Of a DNA stretch of 6,928 nt, positions 6,291 through 6,928 are shown piece after piece. The notes under the pieces were generated by a model. It was not told the origin of the DNA and searched no databases. It saw only the letters and a program-made list of their open reading frames with translations. Both the position numbers and the translations under genes were made by a program. Location of the stretch: assembly GCA_009780875.1 (NCBI GenBank), contig WQZE01000052.1:1-6928 (forward strand), read 5' to 3'. The first letter of the stretch is position 1. Every line of letters starts with the position of its first letter. Origin of the DNA: Bacillota bacterium. GTDB taxonomy: Bacteria; Bacillota; Clostridia; Christensenellales; Pumilibacteraceae.

Positions 6291-6928
6291 GCAATATAGA
6301 GTATATTACTATGGGTAACCAAAGAGATATCATCAACAAAACCTTGCGGGATACCTATCACTTTGTGGTGGCTGACCGCAATGTTTTTGAGACTTACAAA
6401 GCATTGTTTGTGGGTGTGGATAGATTGTTTGTTTTTGAAAGCAAGGAAAGCACCAAACAAATGGATACCGTGCTTGAAATTGTGGAGTACTTGCACAAGC
6501 ATAAATTTGGACGACATTGTACGCTTGTGGGTATTGGGGGCGGTATTGTTGGGGATTTGGTAGGTTTTGTGGCGTCTATTTATATGCGTGGGGTTCCTTT
6601 TATCAATATACCCACTACCTTGTTGTCGCAAGTAGATAGCAGCATTGGGGGCAAGACGGCCATCAATGCGCGAGGGATCAAAAACTTGCTTGGTTCTTTT
6701 TATGAGGCAAAACAAATCATTATTGACCATTCTTTTTTGGTGACTTTGCCAGAGAGAGAATGGCTGAGTGGTGTGGGAGAAATCTTTAAGACAGCACTAC
6801 TCAACAAAAAACTATACGAGTACTTCAAAAAAAATATGAGCGGACTTGTGTCCCGAGATGCCAAAGTTGTGGGAGAGATGGTAGAGCAATGCGTGAGTAT
6901 CAAGGACAAGATAGTTTCGCTAGACACA
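6287..6928 (+). CDS. aroB: 3-dehydroquinate synthase, N-terminal part (3' end outside window)
   Basis: The frame is open from ATG 6287 to the window edge, 214 codons of an expected 340-360. The enzyme converts DAHP to 3-dehydroquinate using NAD+ and a divalent metal, the second step of the shikimate pathway. Diagnostic sequence is GGGIVGDLVGFVAS at 84-97 (NAD-binding loop) and YMRGVPFINIPTTLLSQVDSSIGGKTAIN at 99-125, which is near consensus. GEIFKTA at 164-170 stands where most relatives have AEVIKYG; the metal-binding Glu (Glu165) and the Lys are kept. EQCVSIKDKIVSLD at the edge matches the following conserved helix. The segment before the glycine loop is about ten residues shorter than in E. 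coli-type enzymes, which I judge from memory. The start overlaps the aroC stop (ATGA) and has no strong ribosome site, suggesting coupled translation. Confidence 0.95.
   Translation, partial: MSNIEYITMGNQRDIINKTLRDTYHFVVADRNVFETYKALFVGVDRLFVFESKESTKQMDTVLEIVEYLHKHKFGRHCTLVGIGGGIVGDLVGFVASIYMRGVPFINIPTTLLSQVDSSIGGKTAINARGIKNLLGSFYEAKQIIIDHSFLVTLPEREWLSGVGEIFKTALLNKKLYEYFKKNMSGLVSRDAKVVGEMVEQCVSIKDKIVSLDT

Overview
The window reads as ordinary chromosomal DNA of a low-to-moderate GC bacterium, most likely a Bacillota/Clostridia-type anaerobe. This placement is inference from gene content and style: Shine-Dalgarno sites of the AGGAGG type, GTG and TTG starts, a CwlD-like amidase, a lipobox protein, DAP-type peptidoglycan synthesis, and many T/A homopolymers. 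TGA is used as a stop, so the code is standard. All seven genes lie on the + strand and are tightly packed. No RNA gene, mobile element, CRISPR array or phage gene is visible.

Positions 1-742: the 3' end of a gene whose product ends in what looks like the last strand of a GH18 (chitinase-like) domain. A Gly/Pro linker, one membrane helix and a basic low-complexity tail follow. A hairpin with A/T flanks (606-645) probably ends its transcript. Positions 743-2924: an M1-family zinc metallopeptidase made as a lipoprotein, then a membrane-anchored N-acetylmuramoyl-L-alanine amidase (Amidase_3). Both act outside the membrane. Positions 2992-3873: dapF, diaminopimelate epimerase, which supplies meso-DAP for peptidoglycan and lysine.

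Positions 3877-3918 hold a perfect 26-nt palindrome overlapping a probable extended -10 promoter. This is the most conspicuous regulatory site in the window. It appears to drive a cluster of three genes: a condensation-like acyltransferase (related to proteins annotated as alcohol acetyltransferase, true substrate unknown), aroC (chorismate synthase) and aroB (3-dehydroquinate synthase, cut by the window edge). aroC and aroB overlap by ATGA and are probably translationally coupled.

The theme is cell envelope (GH18-like protein, M1 lipoprotein, amidase, dapF) next to aromatic amino acid synthesis (aroC, aroB). I see no strong evidence of an undescribed system. The points most worth a second look are the acyltransferase heading the shikimate genes, the palindrome at its promoter, and the unusual tail of the GH18-like protein.
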